Shown here piece by piece: positions 1 to 6,661 of a stretch of DNA of 10,615 nt. The notes under the pieces were generated by a model. It was not told where the DNA came from and made no database searches. It saw nothing but the letters and a program-made list of their open reading frames with translations. Position numbers and translations under genes: made by a program. Numbering within the stretch: the stretch's first letter is position 1; the number at the start of each line of letters is the position of its first letter. Origin of the DNA: an uncultured Flammeovirgaceae bacterium (GTDB lineage Bacteria; Bacteroidota; Bacteroidia; Cytophagales; Cyclobacteriaceae); the NCBI GenBank assembly GCA_946480685.1, contig CAMLLI010000064.1, positions 1 through 10,615 on the forward strand, given 5' to 3'.

Positions 1-2
1 AT

Positions 3-1163
3 ATACCGGCTGATATAACCCTTCGTCTCGATTCACTCGACCGCACGGTCGACTGGAGCTACGATGCTTTTATTCAACATCGCAGCAAACCTCAGTCGCT
101 ATATTTCACGTTCGGAAAGATCATCTGGAAATACCTGGCCACAAAAGACTTTGAGACACTTGCTCCCGAACAACAATGGCAGGAAATTCAAGCTATCAGA
201 CAGCAGCTTGAGAACCCGGTATATTTCATTAGTCAGGCCGACAATACACTGGCACTTTCACTAATACCCTACGGACCTATATTAAAAGAATTCCGTGATC
301 CCATAAAGGCTACCAACGAGTTCTTTTATACCTATACACAACAGGCTGCCTTCATTCGCGAAAAGGCTGCGACTACATCCTTACTTCGAAATAAACTGCA
401 AAGCTCAGAAGCATACTATCAAAAAACATTCGACAAGCTCGCAGAGGTAGAAAGCGACAATCACTATAAAGTATGGGCCGACCTGGTTATGGCCTATATG
501 CATGAGATCAAACTCGGAACAGAGAAAGTAACACTCCCTGATTTTTACCATGAAAATAAACCGGTAGAGATAAAACTTAAGAAAGATATATCTCCCCAAA
601 AAAACGCAGAAGTCTTTTATCGCAAAGCCAAAAACCAGCACATCGAAATACAGCGTCTGCAGGAAGTACTCGAAGCAAAAGAAAAAGAAATCGAACAACT
701 CAAACAACAACTTCACGAGTTTGAGACAATTGGAGAACTGAAGACGCTGCGCAAAACCATTTCCAGTAAAGGACTTGCTGATGAAAAAGAAAAGCAAAGT
801 GCTCCGTTACCGTTCCACGAGTTTGAAATGAATGGCTTTAAAATCTGGGTAGGACGTAATGCACAGAACAATGATATACTTACTTTCAAATACGGCTTTA
901 AAGAAGACTTGTGGTTGCATGCCAAAGATGTAGCAGGCTCGCATGTGCTGATCAAATATCAATCCGGTAAAAATTATCCGAAGGATGTTATTGAACGGGC
1001 AGCGCAACTCGCAGCCTATAATTCAAAACGCAAAACCGAAACGTTGTGCCCTGTAATTGTAACGCCTAAAAAATTTGTGCGAAAAAGAAAGGGAGATCCA
1101 GCGGGGGCTGTCGTTGTGGAAAGAGAGGAAGTAATTCTTGTGGAACCTCCTAAGAGTGTGTAA
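3..1163 (+). CDS. rqcH: RqcH-like NFACT protein (ribosome quality control), 5'-truncated by window edge
   Basis: The frame is open from the first base pairs of the window to TAA at 1161-1163, giving 386 visible residues; the N-terminus lies upstream. The first methionine in frame (489) is internal, because the reading continues in good coding sequence before it. Visible residues 1 to about 130 fit the C-terminal part of an NFACT-N (FbpA) domain. Charged helical stretches around 209-243 look like the middle coiled coil. Residues about 270-380 are the NFACT-R (DUF814) domain with the core 'DLWLHAKDVAGSHV' and the tail 'VTPKKFVRKRKGDPAGAV'. In Bacillus, RqcH binds stalled 50S subunits and recruits tRNA-Ala to add C-terminal alanine tails marking the nascent chain for degradation; the same role is inferred here. 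It acts in the cytoplasm on the ribosome. Older annotations call such proteins fibronectin-binding. The usual PGSH is AGSH here. The residues needed for tRNA binding in NFACT-N are outside the window, so activity cannot be judged. Confidence 0.9.
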   Translation: MPADITLRLDSLDRTVDWSYDAFIQHRSKPQSLYFTFGKIIWKYLATKDFETLAPEQQWQEIQAIRQQLENPVYFISQADNTLALSLIPYGPILKEFRDPIKATNEFFYTYTQQAAFIREKAATTSLLRNKLQSSEAYYQKTFDKLAEVESDNHYKVWADLVMAYMHEIKLGTEKVTLPDFYHENKPVEIKLKKDISPQKNAEVFYRKAKNQHIEIQRLQEVLEAKEKEIEQLKQQLHEFETIGELKTLRKTISSKGLADEKEKQSAPLPFHEFEMNGFKIWVGRNAQNNDILTFKYGFKEDLWLHAKDVAGSHVLIKYQSGKNYPKDVIERAAQLAAYNSKRKTETLCPVIVTPKKFVRKRKGDPAGAVVVEREEVILVEPPKSV

Positions 1164-1172
1164 TTTTTATTG

Positions 1173-1300
1173 CCCGCAGAAGACGCAGATTTTCGCAGAC
1201 GAATTACGCAGATCAAATACTATATACTCCTGCGATATATATACTGACTATTTTTTCTCTTCATCAAAATGCTTCTGCGTATATCTGTGCGTTCTGCGGG
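1173..1300. repeat. Imperfect palindromic element of CGCAGA words between convergent genes
   Basis: The left arm (1173-1199) and the reverse complement of the right arm (1274-1300) agree at 22 of 27 positions. Each arm is itself a near-tandem series: CGCAGA at 1175, 1184, 1194 and 1207 on the left, and TCTGCG, TCTGTG, TCTGCG at 1274, 1284 and 1293 on the right. The 9- and 10-base unit spacing is mirrored from the outside inwards. The centre (1214-1273) is AT-rich. The element starts 10 bases after the rqcH-like stop and ends 7 bases before the NUDIX stop, so it fills the convergent gap. No transposase gene is present. It resembles small non-coding palindromic repeats (REP- or MITE-like) and could also act as a two-way transcription barrier; both are inferences. 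Confidence 0.7.
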
Positions 1301-1306
1301 AAAAAA

Positions 1307-1936
1307 TCATTCGAGCCCACGCACTACCAATCGAAGTTCATTCAGCATCATAGCCGTAGCTCCCCACACCACTTCTCCATCTATTTCAAAGTGAGGAGCC
1401 ATCATTCTGTACTGTCCCGCTGCTATAATTTCCTTTTGGAGTACAGCCTCTTCACGCAGTAAATCGAAAAGATCTGCGGCCAGTATTCTCGCAACCTCTC
1501 GTTTATCAGGCGTAAATACAGGATTCTCAATAGTACCTACAATGGGAGTTACCAGGAAATTACTCGGTATCACAAAAAAATCAGAGAGTCTTCCGAGTAC
1601 ATTTACTTTACTGCTATCTATACCGATCTCCTCCTCCCCTTCACGTAACGCTGTCTCAATCGGGTTCTCACCGTTTTCAGCTTTACCACCTGGCAAACTG
1701 ATCTGACCACTGTGTGCTCCTAAATATTCAGGACGTTTTATCAGCGGAAACTTAACGATACCATCTTCCTCATATAGCAGGATCAAAACACTTCCCGGTT
1801 TCGCAGGCAGCTTGTGTTCAAATTTAGGAATAGTTGAACCTACAGGTATAGCACGCATCGGCTCATGCGCGGTAGCCCCGGGCAACTCCAGCAACAGGCG
1901 TTCAGAAAGTTTTTGTTTCAGTTCTTCAAAAGACAT
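1307..1936 (-). CDS. NUDIX hydrolase, CoA pyrophosphatase (NudL/YeaB) type
   Basis: This 209-residue protein carries a Nudix box at residues 84-106 in the G-x5-E-x7-R-E-U-x-E-E-x-G-U pattern (E90, R98, E99, E102, E103, G105). The U position is glycine ('REGEEEIG'). Just before it, 'KRPEYLGAHSGQISLPGG' aligns with the NuCoA motif of CoA pyrophosphatases, although the arginine after three spacer residues is glycine and the F of FPGG is L. 'VVWGATAMMLNEL' near the C-terminus is also typical of this group. The family cleaves CoA or acyl-CoA, or similar nucleoside diphosphate compounds, to 3',5'-ADP and phosphopantetheine, using Mg or Mn bound by the box glutamates. The length is near that of E. 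coli NudL. It has no signal peptide and is probably cytoplasmic. Its ATG lies one base after the stop of the upstream TPR gene, which suggests translational coupling. The exact substrate is uncertain. Confidence 0.85.
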   Translation of the reverse strand: MSFEELKQKLSERLLLELPGATAHEPMRAIPVGSTIPKFEHKLPAKPGSVLILLYEEDGIVKFPLIKRPEYLGAHSGQISLPGGKAENGENPIETALREGEEEIGIDSSKVNVLGRLSDFFVIPSNFLVTPIVGTIENPVFTPDKREVARILAADLFDLLREEAVLQKEIIAAGQYRMMAPHFEIDGEVVWGATAMMLNELRLVVRGLE

Positions 1937-1937
1937 G

Positions 1938-2954
1938 TTATTTACAAGGTTTCATACTCACAGAACCTCCCTCCTTATTGGCAACCGATTTTTCGTATGC
2001 CTTGCATGCGTTCTCAAAGTCTTTCGTCTGCAGGTAAGCCTCTGCGAGGTATATATATACTTTATCGATGAACGGATCCATTGATTCGGCCTGCTTCAAC
2101 ACACGAACGGCATCTTCATATTGCTTGGTCTCCAGGTAATAAATGCCTTTGTTGCGATACGCCCACCCGTTGTATGGATCAAGACTGATGCTTTGGTCAA
2201 TATCGCTCCGCGCTTTATCAATATTATTCGTCATCAGGTATATATAGCCACGGTTGTTGAGAAAGAACGGATCATCCGGTTTAATCGCCAATGCCTGTGC
2301 AAGCCATACGTGTGCCTGGTCGTAATTCTTTTTCTCCGCTTCAATCATCGCGAGTGCATTCAATGCGTTTGCCTCCTTCGGATTGATCTGCAGCGCACGT
2401 TGTAACTCAGCCGCTGCACGATCAAACTCTTTCTTGTAAAAATATAGTGTACCTATATTCACTACGATCTCAGCGTTCGCAGGCTCAATTGTAGCGGCTT
2501 TACCAAACACTGCGAGGGCATCATCAAACTTGCGTTGCTTCGTATATACAAGTCCTTGTGTAAAGTATACAATAGCAGTATCGGGTTTTGCTTTTACAAC
2601 CTTGTCCAGATCCTGCAAGGCGCGGTAATATTCCTTCAGTTCGTAATTTGCATTGGCACGATTCAATAAGGCATCAATATAGCCGGGTCTGCAGGCTAAG
2701 GCGCGATCGTATTGCTCAACCGCTTCGGTATATTTCTTTTGTGTAAAGTATAGCGTGCCGAGGTTGTTCAGGGCATCGGCAAAACAGGAGTCCAGTCGAA
2801 GTGCTTCTTTAAAATAACGCTCCGCTCCTTCCGCATTGCGAAGAGCAACCTGTTCGTTACCCTGAAGTAAATATCGCTGCAGCCTGGTTTCCTTACTATC
2901 GCTGCAGGCTACTGCTACACCTGCGAGGATGATCCAATACAATACCTTTCTCAT
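1938..2954 (-). CDS. TPR-repeat lipoprotein (nine tetratricopeptide repeats)
   Basis: This is a 338-residue protein. A short basic N-terminus and hydrophobic stretch end in 'AGVAVAC', giving a lipobox-like site with Cys17 as the likely lipidated residue, so an envelope location is expected. After the Cys comes 'SDSKE', an acidic stretch that might act as a surface-export signal in Bacteroidota, but this is weak. From about residue 25 to 330 the chain is nine TPR units. Eight of them start at residues 59, 93, 127, 161, 195, 229, 263 and 297, an exact 34-residue period, with the usual W/L-G-Y-A-P pattern ('ALNNLGTLYF', 'AEIVVNIGTLYF'). TPR arrays are protein-binding scaffolds; the partner cannot be read from sequence. 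The ATG at 2954 is preceded by an AT-rich region with no clear Shine-Dalgarno. It is the first gene of a two-gene unit with the NUDIX gene and is divergent from the his operon. Confidence 0.9.
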   Translation of the reverse strand: MRKVLYWIILAGVAVACSDSKETRLQRYLLQGNEQVALRNAEGAERYFKEALRLDSCFADALNNLGTLYFTQKKYTEAVEQYDRALACRPGYIDALLNRANANYELKEYYRALQDLDKVVKAKPDTAIVYFTQGLVYTKQRKFDDALAVFGKAATIEPANAEIVVNIGTLYFYKKEFDRAAAELQRALQINPKEANALNALAMIEAEKKNYDQAHVWLAQALAIKPDDPFFLNNRGYIYLMTNNIDKARSDIDQSISLDPYNGWAYRNKGIYYLETKQYEDAVRVLKQAESMDPFIDKVYIYLAEAYLQTKDFENACKAYEKSVANKEGGSVSMKPCK

Positions 2955-3050
2955 TCACACGAAATCAAAAATGTGCACGTCAATATTTAATGCTATGGCT
3001 GCAAGTTGATTCTCAAAACTTAAAACACCAAACAATACCTTTCGTTCCGT

Positions 3051-3083
3051 TTACATACTTTCCGAACGGTGGTTAGTATGTAA
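3051..3083. promoter_or_regulatory. Perfect 9-bp inverted repeat, possible operator
   Basis: TTACATACT at 3051-3059 is repeated exactly in inverted form as AGTATGTAA at 3075-3083, with a 15-base spacer. A second, smaller inverted pair, CCGTT (3047-3051) and AACGG (3065-3069), interlocks with it. The site lies between two divergent transcription units, about 97 bases from the TPR start and 104 bases from the his leader start, where an operator for either would be expected. It has no following T-run, so it does not look like a terminator. No regulator gene is in the window to pair it with, and the function is inferred only from position and symmetry. Confidence 0.4.
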
Positions 3084-3140
3084 TAACAAGGACTATTGCC
3101 AATTTTTTTCAACCATTTTTCTGAATTAGTCGTTACAGAT

Positions 3141-3171
3141 TTTGACTTTTCACAACAATTTGATTTATTCG
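3141..3171 (+). promoter_or_regulatory. Possible his operon promoter (Bacteroidota-type -33/-7)
   Basis: TTTG at 3141-3144 is followed after 19 bases by TTTATTCG at 3164-3171. The spacing fits the Bacteroidota sigma-ABfr pattern TTTG-N19-TAnnTTTG, but the -7 element has two mismatches. TTGACT at 3142-3147 also resembles an E. coli -35. Transcription would start near 3177-3180, giving the leader ORF at 3187 a very short untranslated region. This is the best match I see upstream of the leader, and it is not decisive. Confidence 0.3.
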
Positions 3172-3186
3172 CATCGCTTTAGAACA

Positions 3187-3261
3187 ATGAACAGCAACAT
3201 CACATCAGGCTTACACCACCACCATCATGGAAACAACACGATGCGTGGCACCGCCTTTTAG
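3187..3261 (+). CDS. hisL: his operon leader peptide with five consecutive histidines
   Basis: This ORF runs from ATG (3187) to TAG (3259-3261) and encodes 24 residues, with 'GLHHHHHG' at codons 8-15. The five His codons at 3214-3228 are CAC, CAC, CAC, CAT, CAT. It lies 139 bases ahead of hisG and 26 bases ahead of an intrinsic terminator, the layout of the E. coli hisL leader, which has seven consecutive His codons. Its role would be to sense charged tRNA-His. When histidine is scarce, the ribosome stalls on the His run and the downstream RNA folds so that the terminator does not form. The peptide itself has no expected function. No Shine-Dalgarno is visible, as elsewhere in this window. The run of His codons in this exact position makes a chance ORF unlikely. 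Confidence 0.88.
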   Translation: MNSNITSGLHHHHHGNNTMRGTAF

Positions 3262-3312
3262 TGAATTTTGAAATAGAAAAAATTTATGGGCTTGTCACGG
3301 TGTGGCAAGCCC
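3219..3312 (+). promoter_or_regulatory. his attenuator (alternative RNA structures over the leader)
   Basis: A hairpin can form directly on the His codons: 3219-3226 pairs with 3240-3248, giving 8 base pairs with C3244 bulged and a 13-base loop. This corresponds to the 1:2 stem of classical attenuators. The terminator (3:4) stem is at 3288-3312. A competing 2:3 pairing is possible but weak: CACC (3249-3252) with GGTG (3299-3302) and GTGA (3261-3264) with TCAC (3295-3298), separated by an 8-base bulge on the 5' side. A ribosome stalled on His codons would block the first stem and free 3249-3264. A ribosome that reaches the TAG at 3259 would cover that segment and allow termination. The logic fits, but the antiterminator needs folding analysis. 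Confidence 0.65.
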
Positions 3313-3321
3313 TTTTTGTTT
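3288..3321 (+). terminator. Intrinsic terminator of the his leader (attenuator stem)
   Basis: GGGCTTG (3288-3294) pairs perfectly with CAAGCCC (3306-3312). TCA/TGG adds two Watson-Crick pairs and one wobble, giving a stem of about 10 bp with loop CGGTG. It is followed at once by TTTTT (3313-3317), then G and three more T. This is a strong Rho-independent terminator upstream of hisG with no full-length gene to terminate, which marks it as an attenuator. From here to hisG (3322-3399) there is only a short hairpin, GCAGC/GCTGC at 3369-3383. Confidence 0.88.
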
Positions 3322-3399
3322 ACTGAGTTTTAAAAGAATATATAGTTCACACTACGCACAGGAACCCGGCAGCAACAAGCTGCTAAAACTTTAACAACT

Positions 3400-4260
3400 A
3401 TGAGTACTTTGTTACGAATCGCCATTCAAAAATCCGGACGCCTGCAGGAAGGTTCACTCGATCTGTTACGCGAAAGCGGACTCTCTTTCAGCAACGGCAA
3501 AGATCAACTGAAAACACAAGCCCGGAACTTCCCTGTAGAGATACTCTTCTTGCGAGATGATGATATACCACAGTATGTTGAAGACCAGGTTGCCGATGTT
3601 GGTATTGTTGGCGAAAATGTATTCTGCGAAAAGAAAAAAAATAACGAGCTCGTAAAGCGACTCGACTTTGCCAAGTGTCGTTTGTCAATGGCGGTGCCAC
3701 GTTCTGAAAATTATACCGGTGTGCAATGGCTCAACGGTAAAAACATTGCTACCTCCTACCCGAATATTGTTAAAGACTTCCTTCAGAAAAATAATATCAA
3801 GGCCGGCATTCATGAAATCAGCGGCTCCGTTGAGATCGCGCCCGGTATAGGGTTGGCCGATGCTATCTGCGATCTCGTGAGCACAGGCAGTACGTTGTTA
3901 AGCAACGGACTGAAAGAAGTAGAAGTGGTGATGCAATCCGAAGCCGTGATCATTGCTAATCCTACACTGGATGCTGAAAAGAAAAAGATCCTCGAAAAAC
4001 TTCTGTTCCGCATTGAAGCTGTACGCAAGGCCAAGAACACAAAATATATACTGATGAACTGTCCGAATAGCGCGATTGAAAAAATCACAAGTGTTATACC
4101 GGGTATGAAGAGTCCGACTATTATACCGCTGGCGCGTGAAGGGTGGAGTTCGTTACATTCTGTAGTGGATGAAAATGATTTTTGGGAACGTATCGATCAG
4201 CTGCGCGAGTTTGGTGCAGAAGGCATATTGGTAGTACCGATTGAAAAGATGATCGTATAG
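3400..4260 (+). CDS. hisG: ATP phosphoribosyltransferase, long form
   Basis: This catalyses the first and committed step of histidine synthesis, joining ATP and PRPP to give phosphoribosyl-ATP. The 286-residue length and a C-terminal region (about 210-286, 'KYILMNCPNSAIEKI...') mark the long form with an ACT-like HisG_C domain, which binds histidine for feedback inhibition. It should work without HisZ, and no hisZ is present. The PRPP-binding segment at residues 142-165 ('GSVEIAPGIGLADAICDLVS', then 'TGSTL') is nearly identical to the E. coli segment, and 'RIAIQKSGRL' near the start is the usual N-terminal motif. The ATG is preceded by an A/T-rich stretch without Shine-Dalgarno, 139 bases after the leader peptide stop. 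It is the first structural gene of the operon, and its transcription should depend on read-through of the attenuator. Confidence 0.97.
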   Translation: MSTLLRIAIQKSGRLQEGSLDLLRESGLSFSNGKDQLKTQARNFPVEILFLRDDDIPQYVEDQVADVGIVGENVFCEKKKNNELVKRLDFAKCRLSMAVPRSENYTGVQWLNGKNIATSYPNIVKDFLQKNNIKAGIHEISGSVEIAPGIGLADAICDLVSTGSTLLSNGLKEVEVVMQSEAVIIANPTLDAEKKKILEKLLFRIEAVRKAKNTKYILMNCPNSAIEKITSVIPGMKSPTIIPLAREGWSSLHSVVDENDFWERIDQLREFGAEGILVVPIEKMIV

Positions 4261-4287
4261 TATATATCACACCCTACAAGTTATACC

Positions 4288-5571
4288 ATGAAGATATATT
4301 CCAATCCATCGCAGGAGACGTGGGCCGAATTATCAAAACGTCCCCAACTGGAACTTGAATTTCTGGACAGCTCCGTTCGTAACGTTCTGAATCGCGTAAA
4401 AAAATCCGGTGACGATGCTTTACGCGAACTGACACTGCAATACGATAAAGTATCGATACAGGAACTGCGTGTAACCGAAGCCGAACTTGCCGAAGCAGAG
4501 AAATCATTACCTGCATCATTGAAGCAAGCCATTACAACTGCCGCAGCCAACATTGAAAAATTTCACGCTGCACAAAAGCGCGATGTAATGACGGTTGAGA
4601 CATTGCCCGGTGTAACCTGCTGGCGCAAAGGCGTAGCGATCGATAAAGTAGGTATATATATACCGGGAGGTTCTGCTCCACTCTTCTCTACAGTACTTAT
4701 GCTGGGTGTGCCTGCTAAACTGGCGGGTTGTAAAGAAGTGGTGCTTTGCTCACCACCCGATAAGTCCGGAAAGATCAATGCTGCTATACTCTTCGCAGCA
4801 AAGCTTGTTGGTGTTACGCGCATCTTCAAAGCAGGCGGTGCACAAGCGATAGCCGCGATGGCATTCGGCACACAAAGCATTCCGAAAGTTCACAAGATAT
4901 TCGGACCCGGCAACCAGTATGTAACCAAAGCAAAACAACTGGTAATGGAAGAAGGTCTCGCGATTGATATGCCTGCAGGACCATCTGAAGTATTGGTGAT
5001 GGCCGATGAAACTGCTGATGCATCCTTCATAGCAGCTGATTTACTTTCACAGGCAGAGCACGGAGAAGACAGCCAGGTAATGCTCGTGCTTAACAACGAC
5101 TCGATGGTTGCTGCTATCCAAAACGAAATCAGTAAACAACTCGAACAATTACCGCGCAAAGCTATAGCAGAGAAATCACTTGCCAACAGTCGCGTCATCA
5201 TCATCAACGATCAGGCAACAGCGCTCGACTTCATTAACGAATACGCTCCCGAGCACCTCATCATCAATACCAAAAATGCCGATGCCGTTGCAGCTTCCGT
5301 GAGTAACGCAGGCTCTGTGTTCATCGGTAACTATTCTCCGGAAGCTATAGGAGACTATGCATCCGGTACCAATCACACGCTACCAACCAATGGTTTTGCA
5401 AAAGCATTTGCCGGCGTATCGCTCGAAAGTTTCATGAAGTATATAACGTTTCAGAAACTTACGGAAGAAGGTATAAAGAAGCTCGGTCCGGTAGTAGAAG
5501 AAATGGCTGAAGCCGAACAACTCGCAGGCCACAAACGTGCCGTAACCATTCGCCTCGAAAAACTAAAGTAA
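4288..5571 (+). CDS. hisD: Histidinol dehydrogenase
   Basis: This NAD-dependent, zinc-containing enzyme carries out the last two oxidations, L-histidinol to L-histidinal to L-histidine. The protein has 427 residues against 434 in E. coli. All expected active-site residues are visible at a constant offset of four from E. coli numbering: zinc ligands Q255 and H258 ('QAEHGED'), D356 ('AIGDYASG') and H415 ('AGHKRAV'), with the catalytic pair E322-H323 ('APEHLII'). The family signature 'FGPGNQYVTKAKQLV' is at 205-219 and 'IDMPAGPSEVLVMAD' follows at 226-240. It starts 27 bases after hisG, as in the E. coli order. Nothing looks broken or fused. The perfect set of ligands and high conservation leave no real alternative. 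Confidence 0.98.
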   Translation: MKIYSNPSQETWAELSKRPQLELEFLDSSVRNVLNRVKKSGDDALRELTLQYDKVSIQELRVTEAELAEAEKSLPASLKQAITTAAANIEKFHAAQKRDVMTVETLPGVTCWRKGVAIDKVGIYIPGGSAPLFSTVLMLGVPAKLAGCKEVVLCSPPDKSGKINAAILFAAKLVGVTRIFKAGGAQAIAAMAFGTQSIPKVHKIFGPGNQYVTKAKQLVMEEGLAIDMPAGPSEVLVMADETADASFIAADLLSQAEHGEDSQVMLVLNNDSMVAAIQNEISKQLEQLPRKAIAEKSLANSRVIIINDQATALDFINEYAPEHLIINTKNADAVAASVSNAGSVFIGNYSPEAIGDYASGTNHTLPTNGFAKAFAGVSLESFMKYITFQKLTEEGIKKLGPVVEEMAEAEQLAGHKRAVTIRLEKLK

Positions 5572-5611
5572 CATAAACACCTGCACACATAAACACCAAA
5601 ACACGTAAAAA

Positions 5612-6661
5612 GTGAGTAAGAAGAAATCATTTCCGGATATCAACACCCTCGTTCGCAGAAACATTCTGACTATGAAACCCTATTCATCTGCACGCGATGA
5701 ATTTAAAGGTGAAGCAGAAATATACCTGGACGCGAATGAGAATCCATACCAATCGCCTTATAACCGTTATCCGGATCCGCTGCAGTGGAATGTGAAGAAA
5801 GAACTCGCGGCAATCAAGAATGTAAATCCCAAGCAGATATTTCTGGGAAACGGAAGTGATGAACCTATCGATTTATTGATCCGCGCATTCTGCGAACCCA
5901 ACCAGGATTCTATACTCATCACCGAACCGACCTACGGTATGTATTCGGTATGTGCTGAAGTAAATGTCGTGAATGTTCAGCGTGTACTTCTCACTCCCGA
6001 TTTTGATATAGACCTCGATGCATTTCCAAGCACATTCGATGCTACTACGAAAATTATATTCCTGTGCAGTCCGAATAATCCAACGGGTAATTTATTAAGC
6101 CGTGATAAAATCCTCGAAGTATTAAAACGCTTTTACGGATTGGTTGTAATCGATGAAGCCTATATTGATTTTGCCAAGAGTAAAAGTTTCCTGGAAGACC
6201 TCGCGAAGTATCCGAACCTTGTTGTGTTACAAACTTTCTCTAAAGCCTGGGGGCTTGCAGGTCTCCGTCTCGGTATGTGTTTCGCATCGGAAGACATCAT
6301 CAACGTTCTGAATAAAATTAAATATCCGTACAACGTAAACATCCGCACGCAAGAGCTTGCGCTCGATGCACTCGAGAATGTACACGTTATGGAAGAATGG
6401 GTAAAAGAAATTATCAAGCAACGAACCAAGCTTGTCAAGTCACTCGAAAAACTTTCGATTGTAGAAACTATATATCCTTCCGATAGTAATTTTATACTGG
6501 TGCGGGTAAAGGATGCCCCGGCTACGTATCAATATTTACTCGAGCACCGCATTATTGTGCGTGATCGCTCACGTGTAACGCTTTGCTATAACTGCATTCG
6601 CATTACCATCGGTACACCGGAAGAAAACGAACGTCTTATTAAAGCCCTGGAAGAATTATGA
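5612..6661 (+). CDS. hisC: Histidinol-phosphate aminotransferase (GTG start)
   Basis: This PLP enzyme transfers an amino group from glutamate to imidazole acetol phosphate, giving L-histidinol phosphate. The 349-residue fold-type I protein shows the PLP lysine K211 in '[14 protein letters not shown]', N156 in 'SPNNPTG', D181 and Y184 in 'VIDEAY', and R219 and R330 ('IRITIG') for phosphate and carboxylate binding. The start is GTG at 5612. An in-frame TAA at 5606-5608 prevents a longer protein, and the next ATG (residue 21) would cut off the conserved 'NTLVRRNI' segment that matches the N-terminus of other HisC proteins. It begins 40 bases after hisD. Its TGA overlaps the hisB ATG (ATGA at 6658-6661), suggesting coupled translation. 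Confidence 0.96.
   Translation: MSKKKSFPDINTLVRRNILTMKPYSSARDEFKGEAEIYLDANENPYQSPYNRYPDPLQWNVKKELAAIKNVNPKQIFLGNGSDEPIDLLIRAFCEPNQDSILITEPTYGMYSVCAEVNVVNVQRVLLTPDFDIDLDAFPSTFDATTKIIFLCSPNNPTGNLLSRDKILEVLKRFYGLVVIDEAYIDFAKSKSFLEDLAKYPNLVVLQTFSKAWGLAGLRLGMCFASEDIINVLNKIKYPYNVNIRTQELALDALENVHVMEEWVKEIIKQRTKLVKSLEKLSIVETIYPSDSNFILVRVKDAPATYQYLLEHRIIVRDRSRVTLCYNCIRITIGTPEENERLIKALEEL

Larger units (their letters stand above)
2955..3186. other. Divergent intergenic region between the TPR gene and the his leader
   Basis: No protein-coding gene is visible in this 232-bp AT-rich stretch. It must hold the promoter of the minus-strand TPR-NUDIX unit and that of the plus-strand his leader. It contains a perfect inverted repeat (3051-3083) and a T-run at 3103-3109. 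On the minus strand, the complement of 3014-3022 reads TAAGTTTTG, close to the Bacteroidota -7 element TAnnTTTG, about 60 bases before the TPR start. I could not find a matching -33 TTTG for it, so I do not call a promoter there. Confidence 0.6.

Noticed and set aside
405..797. Minus-strand open frame of 130 residues opposite the RqcH-like gene
   Set aside because: It lies fully antisense to conserved NFACT coding sequence, and its Phe/Leu-rich composition is what the complement of Lys/Glu-rich coding gives.
2939..3043. 12-base direct repeat ACAATACCTTTC at 2939-2950 and 3032-3043
   Set aside because: The first copy is the coding sequence for the start of the TPR protein. A few 12-base repeats are expected by chance in a window of this size, and there is no further copy or clear flanking structure.
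3315..3348. Possible second promoter after the attenuator: TTTG at 3315-3318, then TATAGTTC at 3341-3348
   Set aside because: The 22-base spacing is long, the -7 element has two mismatches, and the TTTG is part of the terminator T-run. It is too weak to call.
3368..3384. Small hairpin GCAGC/GCTGC just before hisG
   Set aside because: Only 5 bp with a 5-base loop and no T-run. It may affect hisG translation but gives no support for a defined element.
4653..4665. Palindromic GGTATATATATACC in hisD
   Set aside because: It encodes the conserved 'VGIYIPGG' segment. The symmetry follows from ATA and TAT codons and fits the general TATA preference seen across the window.
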